A program made the translations under genes and the position numbers. Shown here piece by piece: positions 1 to 9,844 of a stretch of DNA of 64,000 bases. Below the pieces are notes generated by a model, which worked only from the letters and a program-made list of their open reading frames with translations, had not been told where the DNA came from and did no database searches. Origin of the DNA: DATIKM01 sp035477595 (GTDB lineage Bacteria > Armatimonadota > Chthonomonadetes > Chthonomonadales > CAJBBX01); contig DATIKM010000144.1 of assembly GCA_035477595.1 (NCBI GenBank), positions 1 through 64,000 on the forward strand, written 5' to 3'. Each line of letters begins with the position of its first letter. The first letter of the stretch is position 1.

Positions 1-64
1 CCAGCACCGACAAACGTAGTCGGAAGTGAAGAGCGTGGCGAAGACGGGGAGCTCGAGCATGTGC

Positions 65-80
65 CCCTCCACGTGGAGGG
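65..80. repeat. 16-bp perfect palindrome downstream of the helicase gene
   Basis: The sequence CCCTCCACGTGGAGGG is its own reverse complement and lies about 120 bp past the stop of the minus-strand helicase gene. It could be a protein-binding site or a hairpin end signal. No T-run follows on either strand, so a rho-independent terminator is not supported. The rest of 1-199 shows no gene. Confidence 0.3.
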
Positions 81-199
81 TTGGCTGGCGTGGCGAAACG
101 CGGGCTGGCTAACGCCGCGGTTCTGCTGCGGGCCGCGCAGCGGAATCGCCGTCCGGTGCAACCGCTAGCTGAGCGCACCTGCGGATCCATGCAACCGCC

Positions 200-3100
200 T
201 CACTTGGGGATTGCTCTGATGAACTCGTCCGCGTACGGGTATCTCTTCTCTAGGATCTCCAGCAACCTGACGCCGACCTGCGTGGTCAACCTTTTGAGAT
301 CATAGCACTCCAAGATGGCACGCAGATGTTCGTCACTGCCCGATGAGGGACCGTCCCGTTCCGCCAAGTACGTTGCTACAACTTGCAGCTCACTCGGAGG
401 AATCTCCTCGAATGATCGTGGTCCCCTGGTGCGCAACCTGATCGGTGGGCTCCCGTTCGCTCTGACGACGGAGAACAGCAAGCCCCCTTCAGTCCCCTCG
501 TTCTCAGAGGCAAGACGCCCTTGTCGAATGGCGCTCTCGAGCGCCTTGTTCATAGTGCTCTTCAGCTCATGCCCCATCCGCCGAATGCCACAGCCTCGGA
601 GGTAGATGTCGTAAGCTCGCTTCGCAACCACGGGACCTTCGACCTCGACGATCCGAACGATGCCTTCGGAAACCACGCTTGTGCCGACGCCACGCGGATC
701 CTTCCACGGCGGCCCGGAGTACTCCATGTAGTCGCTGAATGGCAGACCGGCATATCGCAATCTGATCGGCACGGTGAGCTGCGGTTCCCGGGGGGAACAC
801 TCGCCGCTCCTGTCGGGCGGACGTAGCGCTTCTCGTGGCTGCGGCAAGGCCTCCCTCGCGGAGGTTGATGATGTCGGCAGGACATCGGGTCTTCGGGGCT
901 GGAGGCCTACGGGGTCCTCAGCGGGCCACAGGTCGACTTCGTTCGCCGGTCTGGAGACTGAGGACACGACGCGGTGCTCGGTATGCACGCTCCTCGGCGC
1001 GCCCTCGGCCCCAATCGGATCTATACCGCGCTCGGCCAACGCCTTGATGAGGTCGTCCAGCATTTCCTTTCGGCGGCCATAGAAGTCGGAGGCAAAACAG
1101 CGCCAGAACACCCAACCAGCGCGCTCCAGCACGCGCTGGCGCTGCATGTCGTCGGCCCACTTGTCCGGGCCGTGGTGCTGGTCGCCGTCGCATTCGATCG
1201 CCAACCGCGCGTCGTTGTGTCCCTCAACCACCAGATCGATGCGGTAGTGGCCGACTCGCACCTGTGGGATGACCCAGTAGCCACGCTGAGTGAGTTCGTC
1301 GTACATGTCGCGTTCGAAGGGCGACTCGCATAGTGTGCGCATATCCTCCGCGCGCGGTTCATCCTGGGCGAACGGTGTCGCAAAGTGTGCGATGAGACTG
1401 CGGCGCAACCGGTCCGCATCGCTCAGATGCTCCGGCGCCACCGAGCGCACCAAGTACATCCGGTCCCTCGCGCGCGAAGCCGCCACGTTGAACCGCTGGG
1501 CGAAGGTGTCGCGAGAGGGCGGCATGCCAACCTCGTTGGGCGCCGACACCATCGAGAGAAACATGATGCTCCGTTCTTTGCCCTGGAACGTGCGCGCGTC
1601 GCCACAGGTTATGCGATGGCGTTGCATAACCTCCGGCTCGAGCTCTTTGGTCAGCCAGTCCCATACCAACCGGGCCTGCTTGTCGGCGAGCAACGAGACG
1701 ACCCCGATGGAGCGCCCGCCCATGGTCGGGTCAGACACAATGGCCTTAATCTCGTCGACGATGAACCGCGCTTCGGACTCATTGACATCGCCCTTGCGGT
1801 AGCCGTCTTCCACGAGCACGTCGATGAGGGGCGGGTCGAGACGCTCGGCAGCTTTGGGCATGCGTAGTGGTCGCAGCTCGTGGCTGTAGAACTCGCGTTT
1901 GGAATACTCGATGATCGGGCCGACGCAGCGGAAGTGCTCCTTCAGCATCACCGCGCTCTTGGCGAACACCACTTTGAACAGGTCATAGATGGAGCGCTCC
2001 GGCGACATCTGCGGGCGATAGGTTTCGACCTGATTGCCGAGGAAACGACTCATGAGGCTGCGAATCTTCTCCTCATCGAGGCCCTCGCCACCGGGAGAAA
2101 CCTGCTTGTCGTCGCCGACGATGAGCGCTTTTCTCGCCCGTAACAGGGAAGGCAATGCGGTTAGGTCCGATTGCGACGCTTCGTCGATGACGACGAGATC
2201 AAAGCAGCCCAGCTTCGCGGGCAGCGATTCCGACACCCGATCGTGCGGCATTATCCAGCACGGCACCGCAGGATTCGCCTTCGATGCTGCAGTGCGCGCA
2301 TCGTGCCGATAGCGCACCGCGCGCTTGCCCGCGCCCTTGCCAATTTTCTGGACGGCGTTGAGGTACGCCTGCAGGGCAGCCAGGATGTCAGGCGAGGCGT
2401 TCTCCGCGAGCTTGAGCCACGTGCGCTTCACCACGATCTCGCGGTAGGCGCGCGACAAGTCGCCTTCGGCTTCCTGGCGGTCCCTCGCCAGCCTCCTCAG
2501 CTCGTCGTGCGCGCCAACCGACTTGAGGTAAGCACTGAGACGCCTCAGGCGCCAGGCCTTGCGCCAGCTGTCCGGAAGCAGGCCATCCACGGTACCCGCC
2601 ACCGGCTGCTTGAGTGCCGCGGCGTACCTCGGCGCCCCAGAGGCCTCGACCTTGTCGCAGACCTCGCGCACGGTGGTGAGATGCGTGCCCAGACCCAGCA
2701 CGCGACGTAGCTCCGCCATGAGCGCTGTCCACTCAGCCTGCATCCGGGCGTCATCGATCTCGGGGTTGCCGAGCGTCTCCGCAAGGAACCGGCGAACGTC
2801 CTCTATGATTCGGCCCGTGCGGCCTTCCAGTACCTTCTGAAAGCGCTCCTTGTGGGAACAGACGTTGGCGAGTCGGTTCTTGGTGAGGTGGTGCCGCAGT
2901 GCCCTCTCAAGCTCAGCGAGTCGCTGCGTGTCATCCGCCAGCTCGCGGACATGAGCCCAGTTGGGGAAGACGCGAGACGCTGCGGCGCAGAGCTCTCCTT
3001 CCGCCCTCACTACGCCCTTCACCTTTAGGTAGAGAGCGTAGTCTTGTGCGGCGGCCAGGCCGCCTTCCGGCCGGTGCTCGGGTACGGCCTCTAGGTGTAG

Positions 3101-5554
3101 CTCGGGGGCAAGGGCGTTCCAGCGCAAGGCCAGCTTGCGCAGGGACTTCAGCAACGCCAGATGCTCGGCGACATACTGCCAACCCTCGGCGTTGGCAGGG
3201 GGCTGGCCGAGAACACGAATGCTGTCCAGCTGCCGTTCCTGGGTCGACTGGCCGAACAGCCCGAACAGCCATTTGACACCAAAGCCAAAGGGCCTTCGGC
3301 CCTCGGCGAGGTTGCTCACAGCCTCTTCGATCTCGGAATCAAGCTCGATGCCTTCGGGCGCCATGACCGGCCGCTCCAGAAACGTCTGGCGCCGGTCGAC
3401 AGCCTGCTCAAGATCGGCGCCGAGGGCCTCAAGAATGGGCACCAGGTTGTCGTTGCCGCCGTGCCGCAGACGTTCGCGCATGGCGACGGTCCATGGTCGA
3501 TGCGTCTGCGCGACTTCATCGCGTAGGCGCCGAAGGGCTCCGATGTCCGTGAGGAGTGTCTGAGCGAGAGCGAGCGTCTCCTGGCTCGAATCGGCGAGCG
3601 CGGGAACGTCGCCACTCTCAACGCCCTGTTTCAGCCTTTCGAACTGCGACAGATCCTGGTGGACTCCGAGCAGTTCCTTGGAGTCGCCAAACTCCACGAG
3701 TTGCGGCAGAGACGCATCGAGGTAGTCGATGTCTCGGCCTAGCTCACGCCTTGCCTCCCGTAGCCGCACAACATCCGCGTCCAGGAACTGCGGGGCGAAC
3801 TCTGGAGCGATTCCAAGCGTGTCTGGAATCCACTCAAGCTGGTCGACGTCCTCGACGACCTCGCGCGCCGCGTCCTGAAGGTCGATCTCCTCGGTTTCTA
3901 GCGTGACCTTGGCGAGGTTGCGCTTCGCCCATTCGCTAACCTTGCGGTCGATGCTGGCAAGCCTGCCGTGGAGACTATCGATGGACCCCGAAAGGTGGTT
4001 GATGGTCCTCGCGGTGCTGCTGCGGTCGAGGCCCTGCACCTCGGAGGCGATCTTTTGGATGGCGTGCTCGAACTGCTTCATACCCTCCCGTTCGCTCGTC
4101 AGCACCGAGATCGCGAGCGGACGGATTTCCTCGGGAAGCTGTTCCCGCAGCACCGCCAATGCAGGATCCTTCATGGAGGTCACGAGCACCCGCTTGCCCT
4201 CCGCCAGGTAGTGACAGATGACGTTGGCGATGGTGTGCGTCTTGCCCGTGCCAGGCGGACCCTGGACGACGACGCCATCGGAGCCATCTAGCAGCTCGAT
4301 GATGCGGACCTGCTCGTCGTTGAACGCTTTGGGGAAGTAGAGGTCACGTGCCTTCTTGGCGCTCGTGCTGCCCTCGGCGTGATATGAGGTGGACACGCCG
4401 CGGAACGACGGCGGCTCGATGACCGCGTTGGTGGTGTCAGGGTCCGTCACGAGCGCAGCCACTGCGGGCGGGTAGACCTCGGCCGCCTCGGCTTCCTCCT
4501 TCAGCTTTCCCAGATCCCGCAGAAACAGGCTGCTGGTGCGCGGGCGCGCGAAGAGCACCCACGTGTCGGTTACTCTGAGCTTGTCGTCGGACTTCGGCAG
4601 CGTCCGATCCTCCGCCGGCACCTCGTTCGGCCAGTAGATGCCGTTCGCGTCGAGGTTGGTGGCCGCGGTGCGAAGCAAGGGCTCGAAGGTTCCGCGGTCG
4701 TACGGTGAGAAGGTCGTCGTAGCTGTGTCGAAGAACTCCTTCGCCGCTTTCCCTAGATCGGCAACGCCAGGGTTATGGACGGAGGCGTACCAGTCGACCT
4801 CGATGCGAGCATCGACGTCCCGAGGTCGGATTACCACTTCTTCCGTCGCAGGGTTGAGCGACAGTTCGACCAGCCGTCCTACGAGCGGGTAGCTCACGCT
4901 GGCGCCATTGGTGTTCCAGATGCCGAGACCCACGCCCCAGACGAGCTCGAGTTGTGCTTCCACAATGCCGCCTTCGAGCTGCTGCTTCAGCGTGAAAAGC
5001 TGGCGGTAAAGGTCTCTGGTACGGCGGCGGAGTCTCTCCTCCTTTGCCCAGGGACGCCACTTCGTGTCGAGGTAGGTCTCGAAGAGGGCCCGCACCCGAC
5101 CGGCCTCCTCGTACTCGGAAAGCGTGATCTGCACCTCGGGGTCGATGGCAGGTTTGCCATGCTCCGGTGGACTTGCCGATGAACTATGCGTGCCCTCTGC
5201 AATCAGCCTTGCGCCACCCGTGGCCTCGAGCAGCCGCGGCTCTTCTGTTGGCGCCTGCGGCATCTGTATCCACGGTCGAAGTACCGGGCTGACAACATAG
5301 GGTGGCTTCGTCTCGTGCAGCCGCTCAACGGCTAGCCAGATCTCGTCCTCGCTCACGGGATCATTGACGTCTATCCGGATGCCGGGCAGCCCTTGGATCT
5401 GGTGCTCGTAGAGTGCGAAGAGACCGTGTGCGGCGACGGTAGCGGCGGGCTTGCTGCACAACAGAGCGGACTGCTGAGAGAACTCAATGAGGGAGAGGAG
5501 CCGATCTCTTTCGACGCCCATGAGCTTTCCCGTGTCATTCGCTGGAGCTCTCAT
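200..5554 (-). CDS. Giant SF1 helicase with Vsr-like nuclease and DUF3320-like C-terminus
   Basis: A protein of about 1784 residues predicted to couple nucleic-acid unwinding to cleavage. Walker A (GPPGTGKT) is encoded near 4250 and the DEAD-like box (VIDEAS) near 2190, separated by a very long mostly helical insertion. Helicase motif VAASRARDR follows. Next comes a Vsr/DUF559-type nuclease (ECDGDQHHGP near 1180) and a winged-helix-like segment resembling DUF3320 (GIRRMGHELKS, about 440-650). A DUF4011-helicase-Vsr-DUF3320 fusion (Hhe) is a reported anti-phage protein; here the N-terminus does not look like canonical DUF4011, so the match is partial. I chose ATG 5554, which has GAGGAA 9 nt upstream; ATG 5521 is the alternative, and the frame stays open to a TTG at 5647. 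The region is less G+C-rich than its neighbours, suggesting transfer. The defence role is inferred. Confidence 0.85.
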   Translation of the reverse strand: MRAPANDTGKLMGVERDRLLSLIEFSQQSALLCSKPAATVAAHGLFALYEHQIQGLPGIRIDVNDPVSEDEIWLAVERLHETKPPYVVSPVLRPWIQMPQAPTEEPRLLEATGGARLIAEGTHSSSASPPEHGKPAIDPEVQITLSEYEEAGRVRALFETYLDTKWRPWAKEERLRRRTRDLYRQLFTLKQQLEGGIVEAQLELVWGVGLGIWNTNGASVSYPLVGRLVELSLNPATEEVVIRPRDVDARIEVDWYASVHNPGVADLGKAAKEFFDTATTTFSPYDRGTFEPLLRTAATNLDANGIYWPNEVPAEDRTLPKSDDKLRVTDTWVLFARPRTSSLFLRDLGKLKEEAEAAEVYPPAVAALVTDPDTTNAVIEPPSFRGVSTSYHAEGSTSAKKARDLYFPKAFNDEQVRIIELLDGSDGVVVQGPPGTGKTHTIANVICHYLAEGKRVLVTSMKDPALAVLREQLPEEIRPLAISVLTSEREGMKQFEHAIQKIASEVQGLDRSSTARTINHLSGSIDSLHGRLASIDRKVSEWAKRNLAKVTLETEEIDLQDAAREVVEDVDQLEWIPDTLGIAPEFAPQFLDADVVRLREARRELGRDIDYLDASLPQLVEFGDSKELLGVHQDLSQFERLKQGVESGDVPALADSSQETLALAQTLLTDIGALRRLRDEVAQTHRPWTVAMRERLRHGGNDNLVPILEALGADLEQAVDRRQTFLERPVMAPEGIELDSEIEEAVSNLAEGRRPFGFGVKWLFGLFGQSTQERQLDSIRVLGQPPANAEGWQYVAEHLALLKSLRKLALRWNALAPELHLEAVPEHRPEGGLAAAQDYALYLKVKGVVRAEGELCAAASRVFPNWAHVRELADDTQRLAELERALRHHLTKNRLANVCSHKERFQKVLEGRTGRIIEDVRRFLAETLGNPEIDDARMQAEWTALMAELRRVLGLGTHLTTVREVCDKVEASGAPRYAAALKQPVAGTVDGLLPDSWRKAWRLRRLSAYLKSVGAHDELRRLARDRQEAEGDLSRAYREIVVKRTWLKLAENASPDILAALQAYLNAVQKIGKGAGKRAVRYRHDARTAASKANPAVPCWIMPHDRVSESLPAKLGCFDLVVIDEASQSDLTALPSLLRARKALIVGDDKQVSPGGEGLDEEKIRSLMSRFLGNQVETYRPQMSPERSIYDLFKVVFAKSAVMLKEHFRCVGPIIEYSKREFYSHELRPLRMPKAAERLDPPLIDVLVEDGYRKGDVNESEARFIVDEIKAIVSDPTMGGRSIGVVSLLADKQARLVWDWLTKELEPEVMQRHRITCGDARTFQGKERSIMFLSMVSAPNEVGMPPSRDTFAQRFNVAASRARDRMYLVRSVAPEHLSDADRLRRSLIAHFATPFAQDEPRAEDMRTLCESPFERDMYDELTQRGYWVIPQVRVGHYRIDLVVEGHNDARLAIECDGDQHHGPDKWADDMQRQRVLERAGWVFWRCFASDFYGRRKEMLDDLIKALAERGIDPIGAEGAPRSVHTEHRVVSSVSRPANEVDLWPAEDPVGLQPRRPDVLPTSSTSAREALPQPREALRPPDRSGECSPREPQLTVPIRLRYAGLPFSDYMEYSGPPWKDPRGVGTSVVSEGIVRIVEVEGPVVAKRAYDIYLRGCGIRRMGHELKSTMNKALESAIRQGRLASENEGTEGGLLFSVVRANGSPPIRLRTRGPRSFEEIPPSELQVVATYLAERDGPSSGSDEHLRAILECYDLKRLTTQVGVRLLEILEKRYPYADEFIRAIPK

Positions 5555-5636
5555 ACCGTCGCATTCCTCTCTGCTTCCCTCATTGGGCAGCATGTGCGCG
5601 TAACGCTCCGGTTCAGCGTCAGCGCCGACGCGGGTC

Positions 5637-6497
5637 GTCCGCTCCAACCGCTAGCTAGGCGCACCTGCGGACTCCCGCAACCGCCTCGCTTGGGCATTGT
5701 GTTGGTGGATTCGTCCACGTGCGGGAATCTCCTCTCAAGGATCTCCAGCAACGTGGTGCCGACCTGAGTCGTTAGACGTGTGAGGTCAGAGCACCCCAGA
5801 ACGGCACGCAGGTGTTCGTCACTGCCCGATGAGAGGCCGTCCCGTTCCGCCAAGTGCATTGCCTCAACTTTCAGCTCGCTCGGAGGCAAGACGCGCTTGT
5901 CGAATGGCGCTCGCGAACGCGCTATTCATAGGTGCTCTTTGGCTCGTGGCCCATCGGCCGAATGCCACGGCCCAGCAGGCGGATACCACAGGCCCGCCTG
6001 GCGGGTCCCTCGCCGTCGACGATCCGAACGATGCCTTGGCAAACCACACTCGTGGCGCCGCAGCAGGGATCATTCCAGGGCGGCCCGGAATGCTTCATTC
6101 AGTCGCTGGCTGGCAGACCGGTATATAGCGGTCAGATCGGTAAGGTGGACTGCGGTTCCCGGCCGGGAGGAGCACCCTCATTCGCCTGCGGACGGTGTGG
6201 CATTCGTGGCTGCGACAAGGCCTCCCTCGCGGAGGTTGATGATGTCGGCAGGACATCGGGTCTTCGGGGCTGGAGGCCTACGGCGTCCTCAGCGGGCCAG
6301 AGGTCGGCTTCGTTCGCCGGTCTGGAGACTGAGGGCACGACGCGGTGCTCCGTATGCACGCTCCTCGGCGCGCCCTCAGCCTCAACCGGTTCGGTGCCGC
6401 GCTCGGCCAACGTCTTGATGAGGTCGTCCAGCATTTCCTTTCGGCGGTGGATGAAGGCGGAGGCCAAACATCGCCAGAACACCCAACCAGCGCGCCG
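5637..6497 (-). pseudogene. Decayed 3' end of a second helicase-nuclease copy
   Basis: The minus strand repeats the last 970 bp or so of the neighbouring helicase gene (about 150-1121), including sequence past its stop. Matching pieces are the end of the nuclease (RRKEMLDDLIK), the linker (RPDVLPTSSTSARE) and the tail (LAERDG, SSGSDEHLRA, LTTQVG). Reading is broken by at least two frame changes and by a deletion of roughly 110 bp near 5882. The terminal TGA has become CGA. Amino-acid differences are spread throughout, so this is an older diverged paralogue rather than a fresh tandem copy. Its 5' part is missing: similarity stops near 6497, just beside the stop of the tricorn-like gene. Confidence 0.85.
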
Positions 6498-6509
6498 GGC
6501 GCGTCCGGA

Positions 6510-9500
6510 TCAGCGCTGGTGGTAGTCCGGGTATGCGGGTCGCTTGCCGCGCGTCGGCGGGTTCCTCCTCAGCTCCGCCATCAGCACCTCTACGGCCCGC
6601 TCGATCTGTGGGTCGCGACCAGTCCTCCAGAGCGCGGGGTCCCTATCCACCTCGATGTCGGGGTCCACACCGTGGTTCTCGACGTCCCACTTCCCTTCGA
6701 GGTTGTAGAACGCGAAGCTCGGCGTGGTGATCGCGCCGCCGTCGATCAGCCGCGGCGTGCCGCCGATTCCGACGAGGCCTCCCCACGTGCGCTTCCCGAT
6801 GAGCGGACCGATCCCGTACCTTCGGAAGTACCACGGGAGCAGGTCGCCGCCGGAGCCCGCGTACTCGTTGATCAGCATCGCCTTCGGGCCAAAGATGGCC
6901 GCCCCGGGGCTGAAGTAGTCAGCGCCATGGCGCACGGCCCAGCCGTTGAGCAGCGGGCGCCGGAGGTAGTCGACAATGTAGTCCGGTAGCGATCCGCCGC
7001 CGTTGTACCGCCCGTCTATGACCGCGCCGTCCCTGTCCGTCTGAGAGAAGTAGTACCGGTTGAACGCGGTGTACCCGCCCATGGATGTGTCGGGCAGGTA
7101 GACGTAGGCGAGGCGCCCGCCGCTCATCTCGGCCACCTTGCGCCGGTTGCCCTCGATCCACGCGAGCTGCCGAAGGGCGCTCTCATCAGCGACCGGCACC
7201 ACCGTAACCTCGCGGCTCCCCGTGCCGTCGGGGTTGGGTCCAACCTTCAGCGTCACCTGGCGGCCGGCGGTGCCCTCGAGCGCAGCGTAGACATTGTCCG
7301 TGTCTCTGAGGTCCTTGCCGTCCACGGCGAGCAGGTACTCACCGGCCCGCACGTTGACGCCGGGCTGGGTCAGCGGGGCGCGCAACTGCGGGTTCCAGCT
7401 CTCCCCGTTGTAGACCCGGTCGAAGCGATAGCGTCCATGGGCGATCGTGTAGTCGCAGCCGAGCAGCCCGCCGGCAACGCTGGCCGACCGTGGCACGTCG
7501 CCGCCGGACACGTAGAGGTGGCCGACCGTCAGGTCGCCGAACACCTCCTCAAGGAGGTAGTTCAGGTCCTGCCGCGACGCAAGGCCGTCAAGGTAAGGCG
7601 TGTAGCGCTTCTCGCTAGCCGCGAGGTCCAGCCCGTGGAAGTTCGGCGCATAGAAGAAGTCGCGCTGGAGGCGGTAGCTCTCGCGGAACATCTGGCGCCA
7701 CTCCGCGGCCGGGTCGAGGTTGGTCTCCATGCCGTCCAGGTTGAGGGCGCCCGAGCCGGGGGCAACGGGGCCGGTCGCGCCCGCGATATGCCAGCGTCCG
7801 CCGGTGGCGTAGAGCATCCTCTCGCCGGACGGCGTCAGGGCGAAGGCCGTGACGTTGGGCAGGACCTGCTCCGTCCTGCGCGTCCTCAGCTCGAAGCGGT
7901 GGAGGGAGACGCCCTGGCTTCCCGGCGCCGGACCCTCCAGCAGGAAGACCGTTCCCTCCCTGCCCGTCTCAAGACCCACGTAGTTGCGAGCCGGGATCGG
8001 GAGCGAGACGATGCGCTGGTCGATCGCCTCGATGTCGATGCCGGGCACCTTCGCTGCATCAGGCGCGGCCGGTTGCGCCTTCGTGGCTGCGTCCGGCGCC
8101 GCCGGCGCCGGCTGGGAGGGCCTCTCCTCGTCGCTCTCCGGCTGCACCGGCGAGGGGAGATCCTTGCGCAGCACGGCGGCGTAGACGCTGCGAGTCACGC
8201 GGCGCCCGAAGGCGCTCATCTCCATGCCGACGTTCAGCCCGACGTCGGTGCTCGCCGCGAAGAACAGGTACTTCCCGCTGCGGTCGAACCCCGGCATCGC
8301 CGCATCGCTCATGCCGTCCGTCACCTGACTGATCGCGCCGCTCTCGATGTTGTGGAGGAACACCGCCCGGAGCCGGTTCCTCAGGGGGCGCGCGTACGTG
8401 AGCCACTTGCTGTCGGCCGACCACCTCACGCGCCAGTCGCCTCCGTCGATCGGCGCCGTGTCCACCAGTTTCATTTCGCCCTTCTCGACATCGAGGAGCC
8501 ACAGCTTGAGCCGCACGTCCAGGAGCGCGATGCGCTTGCTGTCCGGTGACCAGACAGTCGACGTGAAGAAGGAAGGTTCCTGGCCGAGGGCGATCTTCCG
8601 CACCGGCTGCTTCCCGAGCGGGTCAGCCAGGTGCAGCGCATACTCGCCCGACTCGTCGGACAGATAGGAGACCAGCCTGCCGTCGGGAGACCACGTTGGG
8701 CTGCGCTCGGCAACGCCGGAGGTCTGCGTCAGGTTGCGCACGTCGCCCTTCTCGGCGGGCGCCGTGTAGATGTCGCCCCGCGCCTCGAACACGGCCCGGG
8801 CGCCGCTCGGCGAGATGCTGGCCGAGGAGATGTTGCCCGCGGTTGTCACCACGCGCCGCCGTACCTGGGGCAGATCGCCGCTCAGGCGGATGGGCACCGG
8901 CGTCGCCGCCCCGGTCTGCAGGTCGTAGAGCCCTATCTCGCCGAAGCGCTCGTAGACGATGGCGTCCGGTCCGGCCGAAGCCCACTTCAGGTCAAGGCCA
9001 TCGTTGCGGAACGCCTGGCGCACCGCCTTCGTGCGCGTGTCGTAGAAGTGGAGGGACATCGCCCCCCGGCGATCGGACAGGAAGAAGATGCGGTGACCGA
9101 TCCACATCGGGCGGAAGTCGTTGCTGTCCGTGCGGGGCAGTCTCTCCACGGTGCTGTCCGCCAACCGGGCGATCTGGATGTAGCTCGCTGTGCCGCCGCG
9201 GTAGCGCTTCCACGCGCGGAATGCGGGGGAGAGCGGGCAATAGGCGATGTAGTTCCCGTCAGGGGAGAGCGAGCCTTCGAACGCCTCCGGGAGCGGAAGC
9301 GGCTCGGGCAGTCCCATCCCGTCGGCACGGACCCAGAAGAGGCGCAGGAAGCGGGAGTAGCTCAGCCGGCCCGACCGCATTAGGATGCGCTTGCCATCGG
9401 CCGACCAGGCCACCGGGGCGTCGCCGCCCGGGTGGTATGTAATGCGTCGGGGCACGCCGCCGGAGGCGGGGACGGTGTAGACGTCCGCATTGCCGTCGTA

Positions 9501-9791
9501 GCGGCCCACGAATGCGATGGTCGATCCATCCGGCGAGAAGCAGGGCTGCTCCTCGACGTCGACGCCCGTCGTCAGGCGGCGCGCGTCGCCGCCCTCGCGC
9601 GGCACTATCCAAAGGTCGCCGGCAGACGAGAAGCAGATGTGCGTACGGCTGAGCGCGGGCTGTCGAAACAGCATCGGCGCCTGCGGCGACTGGGCCGCTG
9701 TTGCGCTCGCGTGGAGCGCGAGCACGGAACACACCAACGCGAAGGCTGCGAGACCGGCCACGCGCAGCCGGCATGCTCTTGCGAACCACAT
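6510..9791 (-). CDS. Tricorn-like S41 peptidase, secreted
   Basis: A 1093-residue protease of the tricorn/S41 type, expected to cut peptides outside the cytoplasm. It starts with a signal peptide (hydrophobic run LAAFALVCSVLALHA). Beta-propeller blades follow, with repeated FSPDG and WSPDG turns, then a PDZ-like segment (VRAGEYLLAVDGKDL) and the catalytic C-terminal part. Likely active residues are the His of TVGHLY near 757, the Ser of NEYAGSGGD near 975 and the Glu of VENHGVDPD. Length matches bacterial tricorn homologues. ATG 9791 has GGGAGAGCAGGAA just upstream. It lies 53 bp behind the GH10 xylanase on the same strand, so the two are probably cotranscribed; a direct functional link is not obvious. 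Confidence 0.9.
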   Translation of the reverse strand: MWFARACRLRVAGLAAFALVCSVLALHASATAAQSPQAPMLFRQPALSRTHICFSSAGDLWIVPREGGDARRLTTGVDVEEQPCFSPDGSTIAFVGRYDGNADVYTVPASGGVPRRITYHPGGDAPVAWSADGKRILMRSGRLSYSRFLRLFWVRADGMGLPEPLPLPEAFEGSLSPDGNYIAYCPLSPAFRAWKRYRGGTASYIQIARLADSTVERLPRTDSNDFRPMWIGHRIFFLSDRRGAMSLHFYDTRTKAVRQAFRNDGLDLKWASAGPDAIVYERFGEIGLYDLQTGAATPVPIRLSGDLPQVRRRVVTTAGNISSASISPSGARAVFEARGDIYTAPAEKGDVRNLTQTSGVAERSPTWSPDGRLVSYLSDESGEYALHLADPLGKQPVRKIALGQEPSFFTSTVWSPDSKRIALLDVRLKLWLLDVEKGEMKLVDTAPIDGGDWRVRWSADSKWLTYARPLRNRLRAVFLHNIESGAISQVTDGMSDAAMPGFDRSGKYLFFAASTDVGLNVGMEMSAFGRRVTRSVYAAVLRKDLPSPVQPESDEERPSQPAPAAPDAATKAQPAAPDAAKVPGIDIEAIDQRIVSLPIPARNYVGLETGREGTVFLLEGPAPGSQGVSLHRFELRTRRTEQVLPNVTAFALTPSGERMLYATGGRWHIAGATGPVAPGSGALNLDGMETNLDPAAEWRQMFRESYRLQRDFFYAPNFHGLDLAASEKRYTPYLDGLASRQDLNYLLEEVFGDLTVGHLYVSGGDVPRSASVAGGLLGCDYTIAHGRYRFDRVYNGESWNPQLRAPLTQPGVNVRAGEYLLAVDGKDLRDTDNVYAALEGTAGRQVTLKVGPNPDGTGSREVTVVPVADESALRQLAWIEGNRRKVAEMSGGRLAYVYLPDTSMGGYTAFNRYYFSQTDRDGAVIDGRYNGGGSLPDYIVDYLRRPLLNGWAVRHGADYFSPGAAIFGPKAMLINEYAGSGGDLLPWYFRRYGIGPLIGKRTWGGLVGIGGTPRLIDGGAITTPSFAFYNLEGKWDVENHGVDPDIEVDRDPALWRTGRDPQIERAVEVLMAELRRNPPTRGKRPAYPDYHQR

Positions 9792-9844
9792 TTCCTGCTC
9801 TCCCAGTCACAGAGGTGTGCCATGCGGTACGTCTGCTCACACGT

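Noticed and set aside
5551..5889. Separate small gene upstream of the helicase
   Set aside because: Its translation repeats the helicase C-terminus and reads past the lost stop, so it is part of the decayed copy.
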